Notes: a model not told the origin generated them from the letters alone. 64,000 nt of DNA from Calocera cornea HHB12733 (GCA_001632435.1 KV423921.1:252460-316459), one strand, 5' to 3'; positions 20,063 through 32,753 are shown, counted from the first letter of the stretch. A program made the numbers and translations.

Positions 20063-21883
20063 TGTACCTACATCATTCAGGAAAACAAGCAGGACCCTGA
20101 GCAGAGTGTTCCTCAGCAAGCCGGAGCAAAAGTTTGTCTAGGCTCAATCTGTTTCATGACAACTTTTTGTCATATGTCTCCCAGAACCTGTGTCATACAG
20201 TGCCCCCACTCAGAGCACATCAATAGTACCTATGTCCTTCATGGAACCCAGCAGGACCTTGAGCAGAGCTATCCTGAGTGAGCAGGAGCCAAAAGTTTGT
20301 TTGGACTCAATCTGTGTAATTGCAGCTTTTGGTCATATGTCTACCAGGGCTGCATACATGAAGTACCCGTGGCTGGATATCATCAATCAGATATGGTGAA
20401 TGGGTAAGAATCACCAAGATCAAGCAGGTAAGATTGCATGGTGTATGAATGGACCACAGCTAGTTTTCCTGAATTAACTCCAGTGCAGCTATTGGTCATG
20501 GGTCTCACAGGGAGCGGTTTGTGTTAGTCCCTCTGGTGCAGAGAACCAATAGGACATATTTGAGAGGAAGAAACAAAGAGGGTTGTCAGGGGCCCTCCAA
20601 TGTTGGATGAGCAGCACACAGTTGCTTTGGTAGAATTGCATCAATTACAAGCTTTGGATATGTCTCCCATAGCATGCCATCTGGGGCAAGTGCAGTAATA
20701 CATTGCATTGGTCAGATGTATTTGATAAGGGGGGCACCAGAGGGAACATGAGGGGACCACAAATGGTGGAGGAACAGACCAAAGGGAGCAACTGTTGGAA
20801 ATTGGTGGAAAGCAGGGGTATGGCCCGTGGACCCACAACACATTGCTTCCTGTCTCAATCATTGAGGCATGGTAGAGAAGAGGGACTCCTTCCTGTGAGG
20901 CCCACAATTGCAGGGTGTCTGGGTTTTGTGGAAGTGTTCTGTGCTGTGCACTAAGGAACTGGAGGAGTGTAACAAATGGTAAAGGGGAAGGTAAGTTGCT
21001 AAGCTGAAGCAAGCCTCCAAAAAGGGAAGCAAAAAACCATGTGGAAGCACAGAGGGAAGCAAAGGGTATCAGGAGTTGGCACTGAGCAGCTGAAGCAAAT
21101 TCCCATTTGGAAGTGACTTCTTGACCAAGAAACAGATCTGATCACATGACAGATGCAGAACATGTTGCGGAAGCAGAAGACTCAGTGAAAGCAAACAGGT
21201 AATGGAAGCAACATTAGCAGTGGAAGCAAAACAGGTAGCGGGAGCAAGATTAAATGCAGAAGCAAGCATAGCAGTGTAAGCAAAGTTGTAAGCAGAAATG
21301 ACCCCCATGGGCGGAAGTAAAGTTAATGGCAGACGCAAATGCAATAACGGACTTTTAAAATTGTTACCGAAGGCAAAACCGGCCAGAGGAGGCCAAAAAA
21401 GTGGTGGAAGCAGATTATAAAGCGGAAGCAAAATGGTACACAGAGGCAGATAAGAAGCGGAGGCAGCTCACATCGCGGAGGCAATTGAAAGAGCGGGGTA
21501 AAATCTGCAGTGGAGACAGATGAGTGGGCGGAAGCAAATGTGGAACTGGAAGCAAATCCCAGAGCGGAAGTAGAGCACGAGGCGGGAGCAAGAGCCTCCC
21601 CAAGCGCCTTCAAGCGGATGGAAGAATTCGCGTAAGGCGCGCAACCCAGGCTACAATCTCTAGTCTGTAGACGCACGACTTGCAAAGCAAGGGGCGGGCA
21701 GCTCGTTGCAAGAACATGTCGGGAAACAGCCTTTCGCTCTCCCTCCATGGGCAGCCTTCCCTTGGGCTCCTGCTCATTCCGAAGAAGAATTGGGGATCCA
21801 TTGACGGTTTGTGATGAAGGAGGTGCTGCAGGGAAGGTTCACAGGGCAGATACGAACAGACACATTGTCTCTTTGACGTACTT
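20063..21883 (-). repeat. Right arm of the 1.82-kb inverted repeat
   Basis: Near-perfect reverse complement of 10341-12160. The two known protein-level differences between the arms (K to E and P to L in one shadow frame) are single-base changes. It ends GACGTACTT at 21883. Confidence 0.95.
20985..21600 (+). repeat. 18-bp-period CGGAAGCAAA array, locus C (plus orientation)
   Basis: Inverted copy of locus B. Units such as GGGAAGCAAA, CGGAAGCAAA, CGGAAGTAAA, GGAAGCAAAA and CGGAGGCA recur. The conserved outer block lies at 21683-21705. Confidence 0.85.
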
Positions 21884-22014
21884 CATTCGTTGAACGCGAC
21901 AGTTACAAGAAGGGAGGCTGTACATGGTTGATGGTGGCAGCGACATTACACTGTGCGCAGAGTTTGAAGGACTGGTGGCCGTCTCAGGTTGCTTCGCGGG
22001 AGAAGACGAAGATG

Positions 22015-23097
22015 TTACGTACACGGAGAACCGTGGTTCCACAGCGCCCTTGCGGCGAAGAGCACTATGAGGATAAGGAGACAGATCGAGCGGGCTTCGT
22101 CCGTATTCAACTTTGAACCGTCGGGGTAACTCTTGCTGCCAAGAAACAAGGAAGCGCAGGTATGAAGCAGGCGATTGCGCACAAGGCTCCACCAGGGCTG
22201 CGCGTCTGTCATGATGGCAAAGGCGCTGGTCACAAGGCCAGCTGACCAGAGATCCACTGCTGTCCATCCCCAAGGCCTTAGCTCATTTGGAGTTGCCACC
22301 TTCCAGCCGTGGGGAGAAAGCATCGAAGCGCAACTGACCTGCAACATGAGGTCAGTCCACGATAATGGGGCAGTTGACGCTGAATCGCACCAAGAAGAAT
22401 CCCCCATTGGCTAGAAGTATAGAGGCAAGAATCAGTGCAAGGGGCGACTGAGCCACCTCCCGCACGGGATGCGAGACGATTGGGCCGAAGGCAAGTGTCG
22501 TCAGGAGGCCCACGCGAGTGAATGCATCAAGAACCGATAGTGGCAGCTCTGTAGGCAGGCTTGGTGATGGCAGAGGGGGGCAGAAGTATACAAGTACTTC
22601 CCCTGCCAGGAAGAGAAGCGGATAAGTGGGCGAAAGGAGGAACGATGGCGTTTGTGAGAGAAGGGCACCTGACGGGGCCACAAGACCGATCATAGGAAGT
22701 CAATGAAAAGTCACGAGTGCCCCAATGGCCAGTGCGGCAATATATAATGAGATCACGCACAGAGGATCGTTTCTCCTCCCCAGACTACAGTCCAATTTGT
22801 CCATACGTTACGCAACAGCTCGTTCTCGATTCCTTGTCTGCCTCTGCTGCCCAACGGTGCTGCAAGAATGGCCCGGATTTGCCGCAGCGCGATACTGAGA
22901 CGGAGAGCACCGAATATGTCCAGTGGTGGGATGCCGATAAGCGGCAATGGCTGAGTGATGGTTTTATAGACGACGGTCAAAGTATCCAGGACCATTGTGG
23001 GAGACGACAACACTGGAGGAACAAGGCGTGCGGGACACTGGTGGCGCGACAAGGTAGGAAGGGCAGCGATTCTCATTAATTCGTAAGTCATCTCCAA
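22015..23097 (-). CDS. Multi-span membrane protein, TRIC-like in layout
   Basis: Minus-strand exons end at a TGCGTGATC donor near 22752 and a GTGCGATTC donor near 22396. The second intron is 52 bases. The joined product reads VVWGGETILCALLSQTPSFL and then GGFFLVSCASMLSPHGWKVA. It has about six hydrophobic spans and the motifs LPLSVLDAFTRVG and SILLANGGFFLV. The start may be 23097 or an internal ATG near 22996 (MVLDTLTVVY). The gene at 40602-41638 has the same layout, and both faintly resemble trimeric intracellular cation channels in span order and glycine pairs; that is inference. The gene ends 132 bases from the inverted-repeat block and appears intact. Confidence 0.7.
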
Positions 23098-23206
23098 ACT
23101 CTTATTGCGTACGATTACAAGACGACGAAAAACAGATAAGAATTAAAGAACGAAGCATGCAACCCAAGGATAAGTCAGTCGACGCCATTCACCGCATTGA
23201 TCGTAC

Positions 23207-25058
23207 TCAGTCTTCCATCGCAGCGCCCTCGCCGTCGCTGAGAGCACTCTCGTCGGCGTCCATACGCTGCAGATGCTGCAGGTTCTGCAAGCCGAAGCGT
23301 CCTGCTCCCCTCTCCCGCTCCCTGCCTCTTGACCCACTACCTTCATCGTCCTCTTCTTCTATACCTCCAGACCGATCCGAGGGCGAGGTATCATTGTTGC
23401 GGCCCTCGGTCATAGATGTCGTGTCCATGTTATTTGGTGATCCGGGTAGTGGAGACAGGCGCAGCGAGACTGAGCCGACCTCTCCAGAAAGCATTTTCAT
23501 ATGCTCCATACTCAGCCCGCTAGCCAACAGCAGACCAGCCATAGGGTCATCGACCGATGTGTCCATGCCTTCACCCGGAGGCCGATACTTCCTCAGCTCA
23601 TCCTCCAGGTCACGGTTCCGCTGAGCTTGAGCCTGTACAAGCTGTTGGAGATGCCTGTTGTCTGAGGTGAGCCAGAAACAAGCCCTCAGCTGATGCAGTC
23701 TTACCTGATGTAGTCGACACTCTTGCGCAGAATGATGCCTTTATTTGCCTTGACGGCGGGTGATTCTTTCCCGTCTTCATCCGCCAGGATAATACCGGTG
23801 CTCATGCCGTTGCCTATTGGGAACATGTTCTCGACCTTTCCACCTTCACCTTCCTTGGCCCCCGGATCCAGCATGCCCTCAGGAAGAAGTGTCGCGAGCT
23901 CCGTGATTTTCTCGTTGATGTTGTCCCGCCGTCTCCTTTCGACCGCATTGTGTGATTCCCTGCGGCGGCGTCTTTTCTCGCTGAGGATCTGCGCCCTGAC
24001 CATCCAGTCAGTAATGCAATGCAACGAAGTACGAGCAAGGAATCGTACTGTTTGTGCGCAACCTCCCCCACATTGGTGGTGGTGGTGGTGCTCAGAGCCA
24101 TGTTTTGACCATTTGGCAGGCTCGTACCGAAGTGTTGACTGAACGATTGAGGATGCTGCGGAATAGAGTAACCAGTGTCTTGGCCGGGCATGAACCATCC
24201 ACTCGGTGCAGTCGCGGGGTGCCCAGGAAGGTTGAGACCCAGAGGGGAAGATGGGTGCGCGATACCGATAGCTTGCGCCGAATTGGGGATGACAATGGCC
24301 TGAGGACGGGAGCCGACTGACGATGGAGGCGTGATCAAAGGTGGGGATGGAGGCGAGGTGATCGAGTCCCGTTTTCGGCTCGTACGAGAACGCGAGCCAG
24401 TGATGGCGGCCTTGGACAAACGCGAGCGGGAACGAGACCGGGAAGGCGATGGAGGAGAGTTCTTCTTGATGGCCGAAAAGGTAGCATCCACGGGCGACGC
24501 AATCGACGAGCCAGGAGTATCCGGACGAGGGGCGGCCGAGTTGAGCTGAAGGTTATTGGTGAGAAGACGAGACATGCTGATACCAGTGGAAGACGAGAGG
24601 TAATCGTTGGACGAAGGATCGTAGTAAACCTCGCCATTATGGATCGAGGTGGTGTCCATGGCTGGAAGGTGCTGCCTCGACATGAAGGTATCGCCGTAGG
24701 AGCGGGTAACCGCTTCGAACGATGACGGGGCGGCATGGATGTCCTGCTGGCTGGGGAAGCGAAGGTCCATCGGGGGAGGGTCGTACGAATGGGCGCTGTC
24801 ATGGGAGCCGGATTCGAAAGGATGGTTGACCTCGGACGGTTGGCCCGCATTCGGGTCGGTAATCAGCCCTGCGAGCGTCTCGTCGAAGTCGATTGCACCG
24901 GGATTGTCCTGGAACTTGTTCCTGAAGGCGTCTGGAAACATTGTACCGCCAAAGAAGTTGGAAGGGTCAAACGGCCCTGGGGAGGGTGGATTATTGGGGG
25001 AGTTGTTGGAGGGCGAGTCGGGGTTGAACCCCTCCTGCTTGATGAACGGAGTGAACAT
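23207..25058 (-). CDS. bHLH transcription factor with an extended loop
   Basis: Exons 24049-25058, 23705-23995 and 23207-23654 (introns of 53 and 50 bases) give 582 residues. The first 330 residues are Ser/Pro rich with an RSRSRSR tract and form a likely activation region. The basic region and helix 1 read KRRRRRESHNAVERRRRDNI; the H, E and R positions are those that contact CACGTG. Helix 2 begins KSVDYIRHLQQL and runs into a coiled coil (QAQAQRNRDLEDELRKY), a zipper-like extension. The loop is about 45 residues, far longer than usual. Homologues in fungi are annotated only as bHLH factors. The start ATG at 25058 is followed by MFTPFIKQEGF. The N gap lies 137 bases upstream. Confidence 0.88.
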
Positions 25059-26794
25059 CGCTGTGGGCTTGACGAGGTCAGAGGTTGGGAGGCAGGGATC
25101 AAGGCGATAGGGGAAGGGGCAAGCGTGATGTCGAGCCAGGCCTAGGTGTACTGGTGGTAGTAGGCAGGCGCAGCTGAATGTTACTGGGCAAGAANNNNNN
25201 NNNNNNNNNNNNNNNNNNNNNNNNNNNNNNNNNNNNNNNNNNNNNNNNNNNNNNNNNNNNNNNNNNNNNNNNNNNNNNNNNNNNNNNNNNNNNNNNNNNN
25301 NNNNNNNNNNNNNNTGGCAAGCGGGCAGGTCGACCCGAGAATGACGAGAGCAGAGTTTACCAGAGGTGCGTGGGGGTCGAGGGCGGGTGGGCGAGTGTGT
25401 GTCTCGTATCAAAGGGGGGAAGGCAGGGCGCGCTCTCGGGGTCCTCCCGCTTCCGTCTCTCCCAGGCGGCTCGCTGCGTTTGGTGTGCGCACCTCGGTCC
25501 AAAGCGGGGCAGAGGGAACTGTCTATCTGGTGGGGGGGGAAGGAAGGACGGGAGGGAAGGAAGCAAGGGGAGGAGGGTGCGCAGGGGGGAGGGGGAAGTG
25601 CCGGGCGCAGTGGGCCCTCGGTGGGCGGCTCTCTGGCTCCCCGGGGCCTGGGTGTTTCGGAGGCAAATCCGCCCACGGGCTCGCTCGCTCAATCAGCTTC
25701 TCGTATCGCTACACTGCGGGGCTCCACGGAGTAGAACAAATAGGCACTCACCTCGTCTTTTAATTGGTCAACCCTATGCCCCCCTCACCGCCTCCCCCCT
25801 CTCCATTCCACAATGTTATCCTTTCCCTCCCACACATCCCACCTTGGCAAATTCACACATGTTTAAATAACAAGGCCTGGCTCATGACGCAGGTACCAAT
25901 GGTCTTGATTGCGATGGCTTAACCGCCACGCCCCCCAAGGCGGGCATGAACGCCCCACTGCCCTCACTCGGTCAGGGCTGCTCGCCATGTCCTGCGTCCA
26001 GTAGTCTCGCATAGGCTTCACTGACCCAACTCAGACACACCGCCACGGCCGGACTTTTCGGAATTCGGCAATTTGGCCAACCTCCTCTTTTCCCTGTTCT
26101 TGGCTCGACCCTCTGCCATCATCCAATCCCGCTCCACCCCTTCCGTCCTACTCTCGTTTCGTTCCGTTCGCCAGGCCTTGGCACTTGCTTCGGCACAGTC
26201 GGCGGCAACTGTACAATTTCCATCTCGCAACTTTGGTTGTCCCGCGCCCCATAGATCTAGGCTAGGCTTATCCTTCCTTCTTCTTCGAGTCCAGACTAGC
26301 CCCTGGTGCCATGCTCACGGCAAACGGCAGCTTTTCGCACCACTCTAATCGCAGAAGCTCCCGGACCTTAGGCGTTTCGTTTCCGGCTTATTTTATAGTG
26401 TCCTCCGGCCCTCGCCAATGCTAGGACTGCATAATCTGACGGAGTTTGACAACACAACGGCCAAAAGGACCCCATCGCTAAGGTTTTTGGATTTGACGCC
26501 ATGCACACGGTACACGGCAACACTTCGGCTACATGGCCGGTTGTGCGTACACGATAAGAGTGACGTCTTCGTCGGCAACTCTTCGAGCGTAAGCAGCGTT
26601 TGTAATATGCGATCATGATTCAGTCGGCTTCAATAATACAATACAGCACGATAACAATGAATAGAATGCAGATAATGATGAGTGGGGTTGGTAGGGGCAT
26701 TCCCAAACCAATGGATGCAGCATTAAGCACAAACGCAGCAGTCGCCGACGCTGCGAATGTCAGGTGAAAATGAACGCAAAGCTGAACCGCACGC
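25059..26794. other. Intergenic region with a sequence gap
   Basis: Between the bHLH gene start and the bZIP gene end, both on the minus strand. It includes 120 N at 25195-25314 and a purine-rich stretch at 25500-25600. I see no supported gene; the region probably holds the bHLH promoter and a long leader. Confidence 0.6.
25195..25314. other. Assembly gap, 120 N
   Basis: All bases are N. The round length suggests a measured or default gap. Confidence 1.
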
Positions 26795-28677
26795 CTACCG
26801 CCTCATAAGAGGGGCCTCCCGCCAAACGGACTGAACATGTTGAAACAGACCGCCCATGCCCCTTGCACAGTCCTTCGCACCCATACACCTTGGCCCCATT
26901 TTGCGATGGGCCTCTTTGGTGGCATCCTTCAGCGACATGCTGCCCATCTTCTCGAGCAGTGACTCGGTCGGATCTTCCTCAACCCCCACGACACGAACGA
27001 CCGCCTTGCCTTCCAGGACAGCACGGACTTTATTGGCATCCAGGGGCGATGTGGAACCGGGAGGTCCGGAGAATGCTTCCCAAAATGCGGAACCAAGTTT
27101 GGAAACGAGGGTTTGGGATGCCAAAGTCGCGGCGTAAAAGGCCTCCCGCATTTCGGGCTCCATGACACCAGCCCGAGGGGATTCGGGTGGTGTGGGGAGA
27201 AGTGTCTGCTTGGAACCAGCCTTCTTTGTAGCCTCTTCGCGCGCTTCGGCGTAGAAGAAGGCCGGGCGAAGGGAGCTGGCGAGACTCGTGAGGGTGGGAT
27301 TCGTCTCCAGATCGTCCCGTTCCCGCTGGGCTTGGACGGCACCTGCCTCCTTTGCAAGGCGCGACCATAAGTGCATACGGTAGCTATCAATCGACTTGAG
27401 GTTGAAAGGATTGCCCTCAACGAAGGAGTCAAACGAATTGGGCAGAGGTTCGAGACCCCGCGCCGTTGCAGTGGGAGGCGGTGGAGAGTTAAGGAGGGGG
27501 TTGATGTTGAACGATGAGGTAGGAGGCATCTTGCCGGCGAGGGTGGCGGACAGGCTGCCATTTGAAGCGAGATCCGGCATCAATGTCGTATGAACGGAGG
27601 TGATACCACCGCTCATGGATGCGCCGCCCCAGAAATTGGAGCTCGGTGTGATGTCCTTGAATGGGTTGACCTTGGGCATCGGTGACAGTGTGGGTCGCGG
27701 CACAGCCGCTGGCTCGGCCACCGGCGTCACAACAGCTTTGTTCGCGGACGCACGACCATCAAGCACAGCGGAGCGCAGGGTGGCGATCTCGCTACGAAGC
27801 TCGTTGTTCTCGCGCCTGTACGAAGCCAGTTCATCACGAATGGCCGCGATCATACGATCGCGTTCAGAGACATTCGACTCCAGCTGGGTAATATATTCTG
27901 TAGACAAAATGTTAAATCGGCCGGAGACTCACGACAAGAGTGATACGTACGTTTGCGGCGCTCTCGGAACTTCTGAGCGGAACGCTTATTCCGCTCTTGC
28001 CGTTTCGACTTGGGATCCAGCTTCTTGTACTCCTCCAAACTAAGTTCCTTGCGCTCCTTCTTTGGTTCTTTCCCTTTGACCGAAGAAGCAGTCCTCTTCA
28101 TTACTCCTCCAGCTGGGGCTGCCCTCTTGCCGCTGGAGCGTGCGACAGAGGATCGCTCCTCGTCGTCGTCCTCTTCGTCATCATCGTCGCTTTCCTCCAT
28201 ATCATCGAAGGAAGGAAGACCAGGCGACAGTGTGCCGGCAGAGAAGAGATGAGGGTCGATCCCAGGAACGGAGCCCTGCGACTGAGCGGGAGACGGCATG
28301 TGGTTTGGCCACTTGGGTCCAAGAGCGTTGATCGAACCGGCACCTTGGAGGACACGAGGGTTCAAGCTGTCAAAAGCAAACAGATTGCCGAAACCGTTGT
28401 CGGGATATTCGGGGAAATTGTACTTTGCTAGCTCCTCGTCGAGCCACTGGAGGGGGGCCGTATCGCCACCGGCAGGATTGTAAGGAGGCAGACCGCCGCT
28501 GGGCGAAAACGTCGGGGTGATCAGCTGCTCGGAAGTGACGGAGCTGAGCTGAGGAGAGGGCTCTGACGGAAGAACGTCGGGCGGGGAGGGTTCGGAGAGG
28601 GCGTCGAAGTCAAACAGATGTTCGATAGGCGAGTCCACCGGGAGCGACTGGGGGGAGATGGGCTGTTGAGACGCCAT
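26795..28677 (-). CDS. bZIP transcription factor
   Basis: Two exons, 27951-28677 and 26795-27897, with a 53-base intron, give 609 residues. The N-terminal part is acidic and proline rich, with an acidic run (EESDDDDEEDDDEE). The basic region reads SKRQERNKRSAQKFRERRK, and the intron sits exactly at its end; splicing gives ERRKQYITQLESNVSERDRMI, followed by leucine heptads (AIRDELASYRRENNELRSEIATL). The long C-terminal part is conserved-looking but has no domain I recognise; it includes a possible cysteine motif near the end. The ATG at 28677 (MASQQPISPQSL) is the first in frame after upstream stops. It is a nuclear regulator; targets are unknown. Confidence 0.88.
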
Positions 28678-29406
28678 CGAGTGAACGAGGTGTTGGGGGA
28701 GAGGAGGGGGGCAGATGAAGGAAAGGGGTGACGGGCGCGGGATCACAGGTAGGTTATATGTCTTTGGCAATGCGTGCTGGTGGTGGTACGGGAGGAAGGG
28801 GTGGTGTGGGGGCGTAGGAAGGGATGTATGCGGTCGAAAAGGGCGTAGATCTGGGCTGCTGCGTGGGGGAGGTGCTGAGTCTGCACCGCGGAGGCATCGC
28901 CGCGGGAGAGGGGGAGCGACGGGAGACCCACTGCACAGCCCGTTCTCGAAGCATCCATTGCGCAGGCCCCCCTTTCTTCCACGTCGTCTTAGCCGTCCGT
29001 TGGTGCCACAAGTCAAGTTTCAATCTGATTATTTCTCTCGCTGATTCAATTAGCTCAGCAAGCCAAAGCTGCGGACTTTTCGTCGTCGACGTGTGGTCCA
29101 TGTACTGTAGTTGCGCTATCTGGCTGGTTGAGCTGATGAAGAATAGACCAGCAAGAAATGACTCGTGATTACCTAATCGAGGAGGGACGCGCAAGCCCTC
29201 TGGCAACGCGGCACAGGGGCGGCGCGCGATAAGGCGGCCACGGGCCGGAATCAATCTCACCGTTCGGGCCCAACCGCCTGCGCCCTGCGAAGGGTTCCCC
29301 CGCGCAGTCCCGGAGGGTGGGACAAGCAAGCGGCCAGCCGCATCGCGGGCCAGCGTCGCAAGCCCTCCGGCATCTTCGGCCTCCCCGTCTCCACTCTCCT
29401 GGTTGC
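28678..29406. other. Upstream region of the bZIP gene
   Basis: The leader and promoter of the bZIP gene. Open frames here are weak and GC-rich. I see no supported gene. Confidence 0.5.
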
Positions 29407-29408
29407 TA

Positions 29409-29699
29409 TGGTGCAAGTCAACTGTACACCGCCTATTCTGCCGCTGACTAGGGTCCCGCTATGTACTCCATACCAGCACACCTACAGCATATCTAAGTTG
29501 GCCAATCACTTTATTTTGTGAAACACTTGCGGCTGGCCAAAGCAGACTCGAAATTAAAGCAAAATTGACCGACTTATTCTCCGCGATTGCTCCTCATTTG
29601 GACGCTTGGTGTGAATTTTGAAGGAATTTGCCTCCGTCCCCTAAGTAGATTTCGTTTTGAGATTTGGACAGCTTAGTGGCGTACAGTTGACTTGCACCA
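29409..29699. mobile_element. MITE of 291 bp with TA target duplication
   Basis: The termini are inverted copies of TGGTGCAAGTCAACTGTAC, 19 bases and perfect, flanked by TA on both sides (29407-29408 and 29700-29701). The interior is AT-richer than its surroundings and non-coding. Size, termini and TA duplication fit a Tc1/mariner-derived miniature element. Its termini differ from those of the Tc1 copy at 1396. Confidence 0.85.
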
Positions 29700-29939
29700 T
29701 ACACCGGCCCTCGGCCGCGCGCCTGCACACGCCAAGAGCAGCAGGGTGAACACCCGTAAACCATTCCTATCATAGTCTCCTGTGGCTGAATACATCACCT
29801 CTCAGGAAGCAAGGAGAGAAGAGCATGTAGTTTCCGTAGCCTGACTTCCGTGACAATCACTCTACGCTAGAGCGCAAGCTCACAGATATACCTCCGTTTA
29901 CTCCCGTGTCCCCGGCAACAAATTTCAACGGAGTTCCTT

Positions 29940-30555
29940 CAAAAGCTCGGCGATCTTTGCTCCCGGTTGGTAGGGCTTTTGTCTCTGCTTGGGGTGTCTT
30001 TCTCCGGTTTCAACGGGGTCGTGTTCGCTTCCGTCCCCACCCTTCTTTGCTTCCGGGGGAGCAGTACTGCCCCCTTTTGTGGGGATATTTGCTTCCGCTT
30101 CAGGGGTTTTTCTGCTGCCCCCTAACTTTGCTCTCCCTTGAGATCTACTTCCTCCCACAGAAACACACACAACCCCTAGCGGAAGCAAAACACGGAGCGG
30201 AAACAAAATCTGAGGTGGAAGTAAACCTTGCAGTGGAAGCAAGTTTTGAACGGGCAGTCAATTCCCGGCGGAAGTAAATGTGCAATGGGAAGCAAACTAC
30301 TGTACGGAAGCAAACCAGATTACGGGAGCAACATCTTCCACGGAAGTATAACTGTGAGCGGACCCAAATTAGTCCCCCCGTTCGGAGGCAAACTACTGGA
30401 CGGGAGCAAACAGTACAGGAAAGCAAATAGCACGTTGGAAGCATGAAGTTAGCGGAAGCACATCTGTTAGCTGATACAAATTACAAAGCGGATGCAACTA
30501 GTTGCGGAAGTAAATACGTACGGGAGTAAATGCAAGCCTGGAAGCAACCAAACAT
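29940..30555. repeat. 18-bp-period CGGAAGCAAA array, locus D, bidirectional
   Basis: Up to about 30130 the units are on the minus strand (TTTGCTTCCG forms). From 30180 they are on the plus strand, with core starts at 30180, 30198, 30216, 30234, 30251 and 30269. The switch occurs within about 50 bases. The array lies between the bZIP promoter and the end of LCB3. An outer block at 30791-30813 matches those at the other loci. Confidence 0.85.
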
Positions 30556-30973
30556 GGGGATATATCGAGTCAGCAGAATTTAAAATGGGGAACAGCAGAA
30601 GCAGGGACTCCTTGAGACGGACACGAGAGTTGACGCAGGTATATTGGTAAGCTATGCAGAGTGAGCGACGGTCACGAAACTCGGATGTCTTCAAGCAGAA
30701 TATTCCGCCGTTGCGCGCCCTTCGCTGCGCTCCGACACCCGCGGGAATTGGGTGAAAGGCAGGGTCACGGCCTTTAGACCCAAAACTCCAAAAGCAAGGC
30801 GGCGTGCAGCTCGAATCATGCAACGTAATTTAAACTGTGCAAGAACATGCAGGAAAAACCACCGAGTCCCGACCTTGAGGGCGGTCAGTCCTTTTGAAAC
30901 GCGTTATCATCACCTGAGAGGGAAGTCAGCCGGATCTCCATTTGTTGTGAAACGAACGGCACGCGAACCAGCG

Positions 30974-32753
30974 TCATCCAGCACTCTTCACACCCCAGCC
31001 GAACACTTCAAACATGACGGGAAGGATCTCACAAGCAATCCAACCGATTCCGGCGTAAACCACCACCTTCGTGATCACTGCCAACAGTCTCAGTCACATC
31101 GCATCCTCTGAAAGAAGTGGAGGACCAACCGGATGCATCGTAATGCTTCACCGGGTCTGATCTGTCCACGATCACTTCTACATCGTTCAAGGGACTAGGT
31201 GACCTTTCTTTCCCATTTTGCAGCACCCTTTGTTTCGCAACGCTCCCGCTCGCGAGAGAAGCATGCAAGCTAGGCTTCGGACCAGGCTCGATCTTGGAGG
31301 GCAAGTCGATCAGAGACGGTATGGGGTGCAAACCACTCTCGTGAGGTACGGACGTGTATTGCCTGCAAACACGATCAGCTCCTGCTTCCGTGCTATCGAC
31401 TGGCAGAACTCACGTCGCAGGAATATAGAACCTTCGGTTAGGTAAGGTAATCACCTGGGAGATAACCCGATAGAAAGGTGGAAGTGCGGCCAACAGAATG
31501 GTCTTGGTGACAAGACGCCATAAGAAAATCGAAGCCACGCCAACTACCATTTTTAGCAGAGCGAACGCAGAGAAGGTCAACCAGTCGTTAAGACTCGCCA
31601 ACTGCCATCCTGGCGTCAGCGAAACAAAGAATCCAGAATCTGCGTCCAAGCCCGCTTGTGAACCGTGCCATCGTCCGAGGGTCGTGCCCATAACCACAGA
31701 CACAAACGCGATCGAATCTTCGAAGCAAGGACAATCATCAACCGGCTCCGGATGCTGATTGATGAGTAGAAGTCCCAATAAGACGGTTACAATAGGAACT
31801 GTGCTATGTATCGTAAGCCAGATCACTCAGATACGCTATGAGACTCACCGAAAGGACCCTTCGTGCCCATAAACTGCTCAATCTGGTCTTCCCACGTCCA
31901 CTGCACTGCCCAGATCATAGTACCAATGGTGCAACCGGCGATGCAGTCAGTGAAACTGTGCATCGCGCAGTAGAGCCGTCCGTAAACGATGCTGACAATA
32001 TAGAATGCCAAGAAGATCGAGGCTAAAGCAAGCCCCAGTGGCGGAAGAGAGAGACACAATGAGAATATGTATAACGCGACGGAAACGCTGTTTGTCGAAT
32101 GGGTGGAGGGGAATCCATATTCCAGATGATGTGTACCAATCGCTTCAGAGTCCCGTCAGTATATGTCGTTCTTGGAATTGGATAGTACATCATACTGAGG
32201 CGTGTGACAGGAGGTGAGAATGGACGGGGCGCGCAGATAGAGTCCTTTACAAACGTTGAAGCGTAGACGCCGAATGAAAGCACATGTACCAGTCTGTCCG
32301 TTGAATCTGTCAATGTCCATACTATCACATCGTAAAAGGCTAGGCTTACCCTCTTCCCATCACAGGATAGCCAAAGAAAAAGAATGCAGGCAACACAGTC
32401 ATGAAGAAGGTGTGCGTCCCAAGAGTTGAAGTGTAGACGAAATATGTGTCAAGCCATGGTTTCCGGACAACCTTCTGCCAGCTGCTCTTCAGTACTTTGC
32501 TTGACCTATGAGTGAGCTTAAAGCATGCCTGCATTTGGGTTATCCATTCCGATTCGGTTCTCAGGTTCCTGACGATGAAGCGACGAATTGCTGCCCTCCA
32601 AGGAGGAAGCGCATTGTCGTAGACAGCGTCCGGTTGCGTGCCTGGTTCGACGACCAGTATCGCTGCCTTCTCCCCAGGCGGTGCAGGGGAGGGAGCCCTC
32701 GATGACAAGAGCGGCTGAGTATATGCAGATGTCGGCACTTGCAGCGTAGTCAT
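30974..32753 (-). CDS. LCB3: Sphingoid base 1-phosphate phosphatase (PAP2 family)
   Basis: An endoplasmic reticulum lipid phosphatase that dephosphorylates dihydrosphingosine or phytosphingosine 1-phosphate, the LCB3/YSR3/SGPP family. Several minus-strand exons are separated by introns of about 50 bases. All three PAP2 motifs are present: KDSICAPRP (KX6RP), YGFPSTHST (PSTH) and YGRLYCAMHSFTD (the RX5HX3D part). Hydrophobic spans surround them (FFMTVLPAFFFFG, ALASIFLAFYIVSIVYG, IVTVLLGLLL). The last exon reads VVVYAGIGWIACEILPVMFEVFGW and stops at 30974; that tail is typical of the fungal family. The ATG at 32753 is followed by a cytosolic head. Its 5' end is divergent from SWC5, about 100 bases away. 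Confidence 0.88.

Noticed and set aside
25178..25870. Frames running through the N gap near 25.2 kb
   Set aside because: They are translations of N and of GC-rich leader sequence. The bHLH gene starts at 25058 and needs none of it.
29940..30555. CRISPR-like reading of the arrays (constant core, variable spacer)
   Set aside because: The repeat is only about 11 bases, degenerate, with 7-base spacers, in a eukaryotic nuclear genome and without associated genes. The likeness is formal only.
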